DNA of 16,794 bases from JACCVL01 sp038233135. Its GTDB lineage: Bacteria; Actinomycetota; Actinomycetes; Propionibacteriales; Nocardioidaceae. The notes under the pieces are model-generated. The model was not told where the DNA came from, searched no databases, and worked only from the letters and a program-made list of their open reading frames with translations. This document shows positions 1 through 7,486 of the stretch, one piece after another. How positions within the stretch are numbered: position 1 is the stretch's first letter; every line of letters starts with the position of its first letter. Location of the stretch: NCBI GenBank assembly GCA_038233135.1, contig JBBSMN010000041.1, positions 1 through 16,794 of the forward strand, in the 5' to 3' direction. The translations under genes and the position numbers were made by a program.

Positions 1-504
1 CTGCTGGTGCCGGTGGCCGTCGTCGGCGCCAGCGACCTCGCGCTGCCGTCGCTGCTGGTCTACCTGGCCGGCTACGCGGTCACCAACGTGGGCGCGTTCG
101 CCGTGGTGGCGGCGCTGCCGGACCGCCGCACGCTGGCGTCGTACCGGGGCCTGGCCACAGCTCGGCCCTGGCTGGCGGTCGCGCTGGTGGTCTGCCTGCT
201 CGGGCTGGTGGGCACCCCGCCGACCGCGGTCTTCGTCGGCAAGCTCACCACCGCGACCGCCGCCTGGGACGGCGGCGCCGCCTGGCTCGCGGTCGTCGTC
301 ATCGTCAACTCGGTGGCCAGCCTCTTCTACTACCTGCGCTGGGTCGCCCCGGTGTTCCGGCCGGGTGACCCGGCCGAGTCTGCTGCGGTCGTACCCCGGC
401 CGTGGGCGACGCGGGCCTCGGTGGTCGCCGGTGCCGGCAGTCTCGCCGCCGGGCTCGCCGCCGGCGGGCTGTGGGCTGCCGTCAGCGGCCCCCTCGCCAC
501 CTGA
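1..504 (+). CDS. nuoN: NADH-quinone oxidoreductase subunit N, C-terminal part (5' truncated)
   Basis: This is the last 167 codons of a membrane protein whose start lies before the window; the frame is open from base 1. It matches the C-terminal part of the NuoN family of proton-pumping antiporter-like subunits of respiratory complex I. The visible blocks are a helix with LAGYAVTNVGAFAVV, then SYRGLA, then the conserved LVGTPPTAVFVGKL with its membrane-embedded lysine, and then NSVASLFYYLRWVAPVF. About four transmembrane helices remain. Family knowledge places NuoN as the last gene of the nuo operon. That fits the strong hairpin ten bases after the stop and the unrelated gene that follows. A related antiporter-like subunit such as MrpD or HyfF is possible but fits the YYLR block less well. 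No other nuo gene is visible to confirm the operon. Confidence 0.85.
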   Translation: MLVPVAVVGASDLALPSLLVYLAGYAVTNVGAFAVVAALPDRRTLASYRGLATARPWLAVALVVCLLGLVGTPPTAVFVGKLTTATAAWDGGAAWLAVVVIVNSVASLFYYLRWVAPVFRPGDPAESAAVVPRPWATRASVVAGAGSLAAGLAAGGLWAAVSGPLAT

Positions 505-513
505 CCCGCCAAG

Positions 514-557
514 TTGTCACTGCCACGATGCGCTAGAACGCATCATGGCGGTGACAA
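514..557 (+). terminator. Imperfect 19-bp hairpin, probable terminator after the NuoN-like gene
   Basis: The left arm (514-532, TTGTCACTGCCACGATGCG) and right arm (539-557) are inverted repeats around a six-base loop, CTAGAA. As RNA they pair at 18 of 19 positions, counting one G-U pair, with one C-A mismatch (526 against 545). The hairpin begins ten bases after the NuoN-like stop codon and lies about 60 bases before the next start. No U-run follows it, as is common for actinobacterial terminators. A palindromic protein-binding site is an alternative. Confidence 0.6.
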
Positions 558-616
558 GTCGGGGGAGGCGCCGGGGACCGTAGGCTGGGTGGCCGACCAA
601 CCACGAGGGGAGCGCG

Positions 617-1540
617 TTGAGCGGACACGGGCACAGCCACGGCGAGCCCACCACCGCCACCGGCGCGCACCGCCACCGGCTGCTGCTGGTGCTCGCGATC
701 ACCGTGCTGGTGCTGGTCGTGCAGGTCATCGGTGGGCTGCTGTCGGGCTCGCTGGCGCTGCTGGCCGACGCCGGGCACATGGCGACCGACGCCGCGGGCA
801 TCACCGCCGCGCTGGTCGCGGCCTCGCTGGCCGCCCGCCCGGCCACCAACGCCCGCACGTACGGGTTGCAGCGCGCCGAGATCCTGGCTGCGCTGGTCAA
901 CGCGCTGCTGCTCGGCGGCGTGGCCGTGTGGGTGCTGGTGGAGGCCGTCCGTCGTTGGGGTGAGCCGCCCGACGTGGAGTCCGGGCTGATGCTCGCCGTC
1001 GCCGCCGTGGGCGCCGCGGCCAACCTGGTGTCGCTGCTCGTCCTGCGCCGCGGCGCCGGAGAGAGCCTCAACCTGCGCGGCGCCTACCTGGAGGTGCTCG
1101 GCGACCTGTTGGGCTCGCTGGCGGTGATCGTCGCCGGCGTCGTGATCCTCGCGACCGGCTATGCGCGGGCCGATGCGATCGCCTCGGTGCTGATCGCGGT
1201 GATGATCCTGCCGCGCGCGTGGGGCCTGCTGCGCGACGTGCTCGACGTACTGCTGGAGGCGACCCCGCGCGGCGTCGACCTCGACCACGTACGTACGCAC
1301 ATGGCCGGCGTGCGGGGGGTCGTCGACGTTCACGACCTGCACGCCTGGACGATCACCAGCGGCGTACCCGTGCTGTCCGCGCACGTCGTCATCGACGACC
1401 GGTGCGTCTCCGAGGGCCGTGCCGGTGAGGTGCTGGACGAGCTGGGCGAGTGCCTCGACGGGCACTTCGACGTCGCGCACTGCACCTTCCAGCTCGAGCC
1501 GGTCGGCCACCAGGCGCACGAGGCCGCCCACCACCGATGA
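617..1540 (+). CDS. Cation diffusion facilitator (CDF) family metal exporter, ZitB/CzcD-like
   Basis: This 307-residue inner-membrane protein belongs to the CDF family, which exports divalent metals such as zinc or cobalt in exchange for protons. It begins with a His-rich tail (SGHGHSHG) and has about six transmembrane helices. The first half of the transport site is in helix 2 (ADAGHMATD, H54 and D58). The matching block in helix 5 reads AYLEVLGD, so E159 sits where ZitB/CzcD proteins usually have His, paired with D163. A cytoplasmic C-terminal domain follows, with LEATPRGVD and VHDLHAWTITSG at about residues 214-249. The TTG start at 617 is chosen because GAGGGGAG lies just upstream and the His-rich tail follows directly. 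It stands as its own unit after the hairpin. The metal is not determined by sequence alone. Confidence 0.9.
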   Translation: MSGHGHSHGEPTTATGAHRHRLLLVLAITVLVLVVQVIGGLLSGSLALLADAGHMATDAAGITAALVAASLAARPATNARTYGLQRAEILAALVNALLLGGVAVWVLVEAVRRWGEPPDVESGLMLAVAAVGAAANLVSLLVLRRGAGESLNLRGAYLEVLGDLLGSLAVIVAGVVILATGYARADAIASVLIAVMILPRAWGLLRDVLDVLLEATPRGVDLDHVRTHMAGVRGVVDVHDLHAWTITSGVPVLSAHVVIDDRCVSEGRAGEVLDELGECLDGHFDVAHCTFQLEPVGHQAHEAAHHR

Positions 1541-1579
1541 CCCCCCGCGCCCGCCGGCCCGTCGGCGAGACTGGTGCGC

Positions 1580-2374
1580 ATGGCCGAAAGATCAGGGCAC
1601 GCTCGCCGGGAGGCGTTCGACGAGGTCGCCGAGCGTTATGACCGGGCGCGACCCGGCTACCCGGCCGAGCTCATCGAGGACCTGGCCGACCTGGCAGGGC
1701 TGCGGCCGGGCAGCCGGGTGTTGGAGGTCGCCTGCGGGACCGGCCAGCTGACGGTGTCGCTGGCGCGGCTCGGTGTCTCGGTCGTGGGGGTGGAGCTGGG
1801 CCCCCGGCTCGCCGCACTGGCCCGTCGCAACGTCGCCGAGTATGACCGCGTCGAGGTGGTCGGCGCTGACTTCGAGTCGTGGACTCTGCCACCAGAGCCG
1901 TTCGACGCCGTGACATGCGCCATGGCATTCCACTGGCTGGACCCCGACGTCCGGGTACACAAGAGCGCCGACGCGCTGCGGCCAGGCGGTTCCCTTGCCG
2001 TCGTCCGCACCCACCACGTCGCAGGGGGAACGCCGGGATTCGAGGCCGCGATGCAGGGCTGTTATGCCCGGTGGGATCCCCGGCACGACGCCGACTTCCG
2101 ACTGTCCACGGTGGACGAGTTCCGCAGCCACGACGGCTACGACTTGTCGCAGCGCTTCGGAGCCGACCCGCGTCGGTGGTATCCCCGCGACGTTGACCAT
2201 ACGAGCCAGACCTTCGCCGACCTGGTCGGCACGTACCCGCCGATCCTGGCCATGGACCCCGATGCCCGCGAGGGTTTGCTGAGCTGCCTCGCCGACGTCA
2301 TCGACACGCGGTTCGGCGGGCGGATCACGAGGCGCTACCTGACCGAGCTCCAGGTCGTCACCGTCGTGACCTAG
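1580..2374 (+). CDS. Class I SAM-dependent methyltransferase
   Basis: This 264-residue cytoplasmic protein has the N-terminal block FDEVAERYDRARPGYP typical of small-molecule SAM methyltransferases (Methyltransf_11/25 type). SAM-binding motif I follows at about residues 47-57 (VLEVACGTGQLT), then VVGVELGP with the acidic residue that contacts the SAM ribose, then FDAVTCAMAFHWLD as motif II/III, and LRPGGSLAVV. The C-terminal half (about 150-264) is less conserved and would bind the substrate, which I cannot infer. The ATG at 1580 is preferred; a GTG two codons earlier (1574) is possible, and neither has a strong ribosome-binding site. It lies about 40 bases after the CDF gene on the same strand and may be cotranscribed, without an obvious functional link. 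Confidence 0.85.
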   Translation: MAERSGHARREAFDEVAERYDRARPGYPAELIEDLADLAGLRPGSRVLEVACGTGQLTVSLARLGVSVVGVELGPRLAALARRNVAEYDRVEVVGADFESWTLPPEPFDAVTCAMAFHWLDPDVRVHKSADALRPGGSLAVVRTHHVAGGTPGFEAAMQGCYARWDPRHDADFRLSTVDEFRSHDGYDLSQRFGADPRRWYPRDVDHTSQTFADLVGTYPPILAMDPDAREGLLSCLADVIDTRFGGRITRRYLTELQVVTVVT

Positions 2375-2456
2375 TACGTGTCGGCGCCACGGCCCAGTGG
2401 TTCGGGAACACTGTTCGTGCCAAGGTCACCACACCCGGCGTCTGGAGGAGGCTCGC

Positions 2457-4436
2457 GTGGATCTGGCGCGGCTGTTGCTGCAGCTGTCCGGCCTGCTCGC
2501 CGTGGCGGTGCTGATGGGACTCGTGGCGCGCCGGCTGCGCGTGCCTCTCAGCGTGATCCTCGTGATGGTCGGCTTCGTCGCCTCGGCCGCCGGCCTCACC
2601 CCGGGCATCGACCGGCTCGAGGGTGAGACCTTCGAGGAGGTGGTCGTCCTCGTCTTCCTGCCGATCCTGGTGTTCGCGGCTGCGCTGGGCATCGACCTGC
2701 GCGCATTCTTCCGCAACCTCGGCGCGATCGTGGCGCTGGCGGTCGGGGCGTTCCTCGTCTCGGCGGCGCTCGTGGGCTCGGCGCTGCACGTGGCGCTCGG
2801 CACCGGGTGGGTGGCGGCGCTGCTCTTCGGTGCGCTGATCTCGGCGACCGACCCGGTGGCCGTCGTCGCGGTGTTCCGGGAGGTGGGGGTGCCTTGACGG
2901 CTGCTCACCCTCGTCGAGGGGGAGAGCCTGCTCGACGGCGTGGCGATCGTCTTGTCGTCGATCCTGCTGGCAGCTGCCACCGGTGGGTCCGCGAGCCTGG
3001 TCGGCGGCGTCGTCGACTTCCTGGCCGTCTTCGGTGGCGGCGCCCTCATCGGGGCCATCATCGGCTTTGTTGCGGGGTTGGCCCTGCCCTGGCTCGACCG
3101 GCTGCCTGGCGCCGCGCTGTCCCTGGCCGTGGCGTACGGCACCTTCGTGCTCGCCGAGGCGGTTCTCGGCTTCTCCGGCGTGATGGCCACCGCAGCGGCC
3201 GGCATGGCGCTGGCCGGCATCGCGCCGAGCCGGGGGTCGCTCGAGGTGCGCGAGCTGTGGCACCAGCTGTGGGATGCGCTGGACTACGTCGCCAACGCGT
3301 TGCTGTTCCTCCTCGTCGGGCTGGTCATCGGCGTCGCGCTGCTCGTCGAGCACCTCGCAGCGGTGCTGCTGGCGGTCGCCGTCGTGCTGGTCGCGCGGCT
3401 GCTGGCCGTCGTGCCCACCGTCTGGCTGCTGGAGAAGGTCGCGCACATCCCGCGGGTGGGCGTCCGGCACGAGGCGGTGCTCGTATGGGGCGGTCTGCGC
3501 GGCGGGGTCGCCCTCGCCCTGGCGCTGGCGCTGCCCGACGACCTGGCCGACCGGGACCTGCTGGTCGCCCTGACCGGCGGGGTGGTGCTGGCGACGCTGC
3601 TGCTCAACGCCACCACGGTCGGGTGGCTGGTGCACCGTCTCGGCCTCGACCGCCCGAGCGACGCCGACCGGTTCCTCACGGCGATCGCCCGCCTCGCCGG
3701 CGTCAGGGCAGCGCGGGCCGCCGCGAACGAGCTGGGCCCCCCGGTCGACCACGAGGTGTGGGATGAGCTGAGCGCTGCCGAGCGGCGGGCGCACGAAGAG
3801 ATTGAGCGTCTCGATGTCGGGGCCGAGCAGGGGTACCGCATCGTCGTCGGTTGCGGGCTGCACGCCGAGCGCACCACCTACCAGGCCCTGAGCGACGACG
3901 GGCTGCTGCCGCCGGCGGTGACCCGGACGCTGCTGCACGAGGTCGACGATGAGATCGACGACCTGTCGATGCTGGGCACGCGGCACCGGCTGGGCGCCGG
4001 CCGCCGCGACCGGCGGCTGACCGACCGCATGGGCCTGCGGCTGCTGCGGCTGCGTCCGGAGCCCGCCGGCAGCGACCCCACCGAGCTGGCCTATGCCGAG
4101 GCGACCGCGCGTCGCGTCGCGGCGCACCGTACGGCGGAGGCGTTCCGCCTCTTCGACGACCTCCCGGCGATCCGCGCCGAGACGGTGGAACGCGCCCGAC
4201 GCACGTTCGACTCGTGGGAGGCGGCTGCGGTCGCCGAGCTCGACGAGCTGGACACCCGCAGCGGTGCCGCCGCAGGCGGGTTGCGGCGCCGCCAGGCGGA
4301 CACCCTGGCCCGCATCGCCTCGCACCGCGAGCTCGCCGAGCTGGTGGAGTCGGGGGCGCTGCCGGCGCAGGTGCTCGGCGGAGGTGGCACCGCTCAGGTC
4401 GACCGGACGCGCCGCCGGCCCGGCGTCACGTGGTGA
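2457..4436 (+). pseudogene. Na+/H+ antiporter (CPA1/NhaP type) interrupted by an in-frame TGA
   Basis: One reading frame of 660 codons encodes a CPA1-family sodium/proton antiporter, except that codon 147 (2895-2897) is TGA. The GTG start at 2457 has a perfect GGAGGAG seven bases upstream. Before the stop are the first helices and the signature SATDPVAVVAVFREVG (D132). After it the same frame continues with RLLTLVEGESLLDGVAIV and further helices, including VWGGLRGGVALALAL. A cytoplasmic tail of about 250 residues follows, rich in charged residues. The family usually has Lys or Arg at the stop position, and CGA to TGA is one transition. The conserved ESLLND block reads ESLLDG here, one residue short. 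If the stop is real, the upper fragment lacks most of the transport path and the gene is dead. If it is a sequence error, the product is a full antiporter of about 659 residues. Confidence 0.85.
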
Positions 4437-4923
4437 GAGCGACCGTGAACACTGCCGCTGCGGTGAGGGCGGTTGCGGCGCGCACGTGGTTCCACCGCGC
4501 CCAGTCCGCGACGTACGCGCTCCACCGGGCCGGCGCCTCCGCGCTGGTCGGGTCGAGCGTGGCCAGCGAGTCGTTCAGCGGCACGTGATAGGCGATCGTG
4601 AGCACGATCGTCCCGACGACGTACAACACGCTGCCCGCGAGCAGGAGCACCGCACGACGGTCTCCCCAGGTCATGGCCCCGGTCACGGCCACCCCGACAC
4701 ACAGGGCCGCGGTGCCGAACAGGGCGGTCATGAACGCGGGCCGCACGGCGGTCACGTTGATCGACTGCATCGCCGCGATGCCCTGCGCCGCCGGCAGTCG
4801 AGCTAACCCGCTCATCACGAAGGCCGAGAACGCGAACAGCACACCGCCCATCGCCGCGCAGCCCACTGCGGCCACCAGCGTCGTGGTGAACAGTGTCGGG
4901 CTCATGGAGGACTGCATCTGCAT
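4426..4923 (-). CDS. DUF1772 (anthrone oxygenase-like) four-helix membrane protein
   Basis: This small integral membrane protein of 165 residues has about four hydrophobic helices. The first contains GCAAMGGVLFAFSAFVMSGL, and the last is a hydrophobic C-terminus ending in VALTT. Between helices 3 and 4 is YHVPLNDSLATLDP followed by WARWNHVRA, the pattern of the DUF1772 family. The family is named for a few fungal and actinobacterial anthrone oxygenases, but most bacterial members are uncharacterised, so no reaction is assigned. The ATG at 4923 is used; an internal ATG at 4905 is an alternative, and neither has a good ribosome-binding site. The gene starts 22 bases after the stop of the upstream epimerase-like gene, which suggests translational coupling. 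Its last 11 bases overlap the 3' end of the antiporter gene on the other strand. Confidence 0.8.
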   Translation of the reverse strand: MQMQSSMSPTLFTTTLVAAVGCAAMGGVLFAFSAFVMSGLARLPAAQGIAAMQSINVTAVRPAFMTALFGTAALCVGVAVTGAMTWGDRRAVLLLAGSVLYVVGTIVLTIAYHVPLNDSLATLDPTSAEAPARWSAYVADWARWNHVRAATALTAAAVFTVALTT

Positions 4924-4945
4924 CAGCCGGCCAGCGCGCACGTCG

Positions 4946-5947
4946 TCACGCCGGTGCCCGGGAAGTCCACGCCTGGAGCAGCTCGGCCTCGCGGTCGGCG
5001 CTGAGACCGGCACTCCTGTGCCGGCCCAGACCTTGGGCGCGCTCCCAGGCCAACACGTCGCGCAGCAGGTCCTGGCGAGGGCGGTGCTCCAGTCCCGCGG
5101 CCCGGGCTGCTCGGTCGCTGCGGGCCGAGAAGCCGGCCCACTCGGGGTCGGCGACCCACTGCGCCAGCGAGCCCGGCCCCATGTAGTCCTCGACCCCTTG
5201 CTCGACCAACCAGGTCGACGGGACGGCAACGACTGGACCGACATGGCCACCGATCCGGCGGGCCAGGTCGATCCATGCGGCGAACGCCACGACGGGTCCG
5301 ACGGCGTTGAAGGTCCCGGTGCGGCCGGCTGTTGCGCCGCCGACCAGCCAGGCTGCGAGGTCTCGGACATCGACGACCTGGGTGGGTGCTTCGGGGGTGT
5401 CGGGCACGAGCATCGGCGAGTGGGGGTCGCGGGCGGCGCGCGCCACCCACGCTCCGGACCGGTCGGTGTGGTCGCCCGGGCCGCCGATCAGTCCCGACCG
5501 CGCGATGACGAGCCGGTCAGCGACCACCTCGCGGCAGGCCTGCTCGCAGGCGACCTTCGCCTCTCCGTACGTCGCCCGGTCCGCGTGGTCGCCTGCGGCG
5601 GGTGCCAGCAGCGGTGCGCTCTCGTCGGCGCCGACCTGGGCGTGCGAGGTGTAGACACTGCCTGACGAGACGTATGCCCAGTGCCGCGCCCGGTGTGCGA
5701 GGGCGGCCAGCGCACCGCGCACGAATCCGGGCTGCCACGACACCTCGAGCACCGCGTCCCAGAATTGGTGGCGCACCTCGTCGTAGGCGTGCGCGTCGGT
5801 GCGGTCCGCCACCACCAGCCGCGTGCCGTTAGCCACACCACCACTTTCACCGCGGGCCAGGCACGTCACCGCGTGGCCACCCGCCACCGCCCGCCGAGCG
5901 ACCTCACGGCCGAGCCACGCCGTACCCCCGAGCACCAAGACATCCAC
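4946..5947 (-). CDS. NAD(P)-dependent epimerase/dehydratase-like protein (atypical/extended SDR)
   Basis: This 333-residue cytoplasmic protein has a Rossmann fold at its N-terminus (MDVLVLGGTAWLGREVARRA, nucleotide-binding glycines at 7-13). The middle carries the short-chain dehydrogenase catalytic set: SSGSVY at 94-99 and YGEAK with Tyr127 and Lys131. Later blocks include IARSGLIGGPGD, and VVDVRDLAAWLV, which is typical of extended SDR proteins that act on nucleotide sugars or similar. The C-terminal third would form the substrate domain. The exact substrate cannot be inferred, and some members of this group are structural or RNA-binding proteins rather than enzymes. It is the first gene of a two-gene minus-strand unit with the DUF1772 protein. 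The 141 bases between it and the divergent MauE-like gene (5948-6088) must hold the promoters of both, but I see no clear -35/-10 pair there. Confidence 0.85.
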   Translation of the reverse strand: MDVLVLGGTAWLGREVARRAVAGGHAVTCLARGESGGVANGTRLVVADRTDAHAYDEVRHQFWDAVLEVSWQPGFVRGALAALAHRARHWAYVSSGSVYTSHAQVGADESAPLLAPAAGDHADRATYGEAKVACEQACREVVADRLVIARSGLIGGPGDHTDRSGAWVARAARDPHSPMLVPDTPEAPTQVVDVRDLAAWLVGGATAGRTGTFNAVGPVVAFAAWIDLARRIGGHVGPVVAVPSTWLVEQGVEDYMGPGSLAQWVADPEWAGFSARSDRAARAAGLEHRPRQDLLRDVLAWERAQGLGRHRSAGLSADREAELLQAWTSRAPA

Positions 5948-6088
5948 GGCAGCCAGTCAACCGGTCGCCACTGCGTGACGCCAGAGGGGTTCGGCTTGGC
6001 GCTCCGCGGGCCAGCGGGTGATCTGGCCGGCCGCACCGGGTCCGTGGTGGTTGCTTGAGTGACCGGGCGATGTTGGCATGCTGGTCTC

Positions 6089-6619
6089 GTGGCTGATCGG
6101 GCGAACGGGTCGGTAGCGCTCTGGCCGCTGCTGGGGACTTGCGCACGTCTGATCCTGGGCGGGGTCCTCGTCGTGGCTGGTGCCCTCAAGGTCGGCGATC
6201 CCGACGCCAGCGTGCGCGCCGTCCGGGCCTACCAGCTCCTGCCGGACGTGCTGGAGCGCTCCATCGGCTACGGGTTGCCGCTGCTCGAGCTCGCTGTCGG
6301 CGTGCTGCTCCTCGCGGGTGCTGCGACCCGGCTGGCGGCCGTGGCCAGCGCGCTGCTGCTCCTGACCTTCGTCGTGGGCGTCTCCAGCGCCTGGGCGCGA
6401 GGGCTGCAGATCGAGTGCGGCTGCTTCGGCGGCGGTGGTGCTGCGCAGGGTGACCAGTCCGGTGCGTACCTCGTCGAGCTCGCCCGAGATGTTGGTTTGC
6501 TGGCGCTTTCCGCATGGCTGGTCCTGTGGCCGCGCACGCGCTGGTCGGTGGACGGCTGGGTGCTGTCCGGGCCCGGCGAAGGGGCGGATCGCAACGTACC
6601 GACGGGAGCTTCTCGATGA
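6089..6619 (+). CDS. MauE/DoxX-like membrane protein with CxC motif
   Basis: This 176-residue membrane protein has four predicted helices: about 17-35, 60-80, 82-103 and 131-148. The first helix ends in VAGALKVGDPDASVRAVRAYQLLP, the pattern of the MauE/DoxX group. Between helices 3 and 4 is IECGCFGG, with Cys110 and Cys112, as in MauE-type proteins. Family knowledge links MauE to maturation of disulfide-rich periplasmic methylamine dehydrogenase; relatives next to thioredoxin-fold genes are thought to shuttle thiol redox across the membrane. The downstream gene encodes exactly such a thioredoxin-fold protein and overlaps this one by ATGA (6616-6619), so the two are translationally coupled. 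GTG 6089 is chosen because the ten codons before it, from GTG 6059, do not look membrane-protein-like. No ribosome-binding site is clear at either start, so the start is uncertain. Confidence 0.8.
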   Translation: MADRANGSVALWPLLGTCARLILGGVLVVAGALKVGDPDASVRAVRAYQLLPDVLERSIGYGLPLLELAVGVLLLAGAATRLAAVASALLLLTFVVGVSSAWARGLQIECGCFGGGGAAQGDQSGAYLVELARDVGLLALSAWLVLWPRTRWSVDGWVLSGPGEGADRNVPTGASR

Positions 6620-7376
6620 CTCGCCAGCCACGTCGTCCTGGCACGGACAGGGCCGAGCGGGCGGCCCGGATGCAGCGCGAACGCGAGGCCGCTGACCGGC
6701 GTCGCCGTGGCATCGCCGTGAGCGTGGTCGCAGCCCTCGTCGTCGCGCTCGTCGTTGTGGGGGGCGTGGCGATCCTGTCGTCGAGCAGTCCCGGGGACCG
6801 GCCGGAGGCGGGAGCTCCGGCGGGCAGCACCCAGGCGGGCGGCTTTCGGGTGGGCGACGCGGCGACGGGTGGTGCCGTCCCGGTGGTGATCTACGAGGAC
6901 TTCATGTGCCCGGTGTGCGGTCAGCTGGAGTCCAGCGTGGGGGGCTATCTCGAGGAGCAGGTGGGTGCTGGCGCGATCACCCTCGAGTACCGCCCGATCG
7001 CGTTCCTGGACCGCGCCTCCACGACCGACTACCCCCCCGAGCGCTCAACGCGGCGGCCGCGGTCGCCGACGACGCCGGGATGGATGCTTTCCGGAGGTTC
7101 CATGCGGCGCTCTTCGCGCAGCAGCCGCCCGAGGGTGGACCCGGGCTAGACGACGCGACACTGATCGATCTTGCGGTGGACGCCGGTGCCGATCGCGACG
7201 TGGTCACACCAGCCATCGAGGAGCTTGCCTTCGGGGACTGGGTTGCGACCGAGACCGACCGTGCCAGTCAGGACGGTGTCACCGGTACGCCCTCCACGAT
7301 GATTGACGGCGCGAAGGCTGATTTCGTGGTGCCGACCGAGCAGCAGCTGCAGGGCGCCATCGAGGCCGCCGGGTAG
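6616..7376 (+). pseudogene. DsbA-family thiol oxidoreductase, membrane-anchored, frameshifted in a C7 run
   Basis: The gene starts at ATG 6616 (GGGAG upstream) and reads a charged cytoplasmic tail, a single membrane helix (about 33-54), a short linker, and a thioredoxin-fold DsbA domain with active site CPVC (Cys98, Cys101) in YEDFMCPVCGQLE. At the run of seven C (7032-7038) the reading frame is lost. The first frame leaves the homologous sequence and stops at 7149. The second frame resumes with RALNAAAAVADDAG, continues through GVTGTPSTMIDG (the cis-proline loop), and ends at 7376. Adding one C restores an intact protein of about 253 residues, the usual size for actinobacterial extracytoplasmic DsbA-like proteins. 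It would oxidise or isomerise thiols outside the membrane, paired with the upstream MauE-like protein. Sequence error, true mutation and slippage-based expression cannot be told apart here. Confidence 0.85.
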
Positions 7377-7450
7377 CGCACTCGACCGGGCAGTCGCTCG
7401 AGGTGAGCGGCGGCGCGGCCAACCAGCCCATTTCCGAGCGGACCGGACTC

Positions 7451-7486
7451 TTGACAGACATCTCCTAAACCGGTTTAGGTTACATC
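7451..7486 (+). promoter_or_regulatory. Promoter of the sugar operon, probably giving a leaderless mRNA
   Basis: A perfect -35 box TTGACA (7451-7456) is followed after 19 bases by TAGGTT (7476-7481), a plausible -10 with the key TA and final T. Transcription from it would begin about six to seven bases later, at or next to the GTG start of the repressor (7487). No ribosome-binding site precedes that GTG, which fits a leaderless message, a common arrangement in actinobacteria. The 19-base spacing is longer than ideal, so the exact -10 is uncertain. Confidence 0.65.
7464..7479. promoter_or_regulatory. LacI-family operator, perfect 16-bp palindrome
   Basis: CCTAAACCGGTTTAGG is a perfect palindrome centred on CG between 7471 and 7472. 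It contains AAACCGGTTT, close to the typical core bound by LacI/GalR repressors. It overlaps the spacer and the -10 region just upstream of a LacI-family gene, so bound repressor should block the promoter and control both its own gene and the sugar operon behind it. I saw no second copy in the window. Confidence 0.85.

Noticed and set aside
2895..2897. Selenocysteine decoding of the in-frame TGA in the antiporter.
   Set aside because: CPA1 antiporters are not known selenoproteins, homologs have Lys or Arg there, and no obvious SECIS-like hairpin was seen just downstream.
2358..4325. A 655-codon open frame on the minus strand opposite the antiporter gene.
   Set aside because: It is rich in Gln, Arg, His and Asp with no recognisable domain, and it mirrors the codon phase of the well-supported plus-strand gene. 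Such long antisense frames are expected at this GC content.
5948..6088. Search for promoters between the divergent epimerase-like and MauE-like genes.
   Set aside because: TTGAGT at 6054-6059 is not followed by a convincing -10 box at the right distance, so no promoter is claimed.
7032..7038. Programmed ribosomal frameshifting at C7 in the DsbA-like gene.
   Set aside because: No stimulatory hairpin or internal Shine-Dalgarno sequence was seen, and a second C-loss frameshift elsewhere in the window makes a technical cause more likely.
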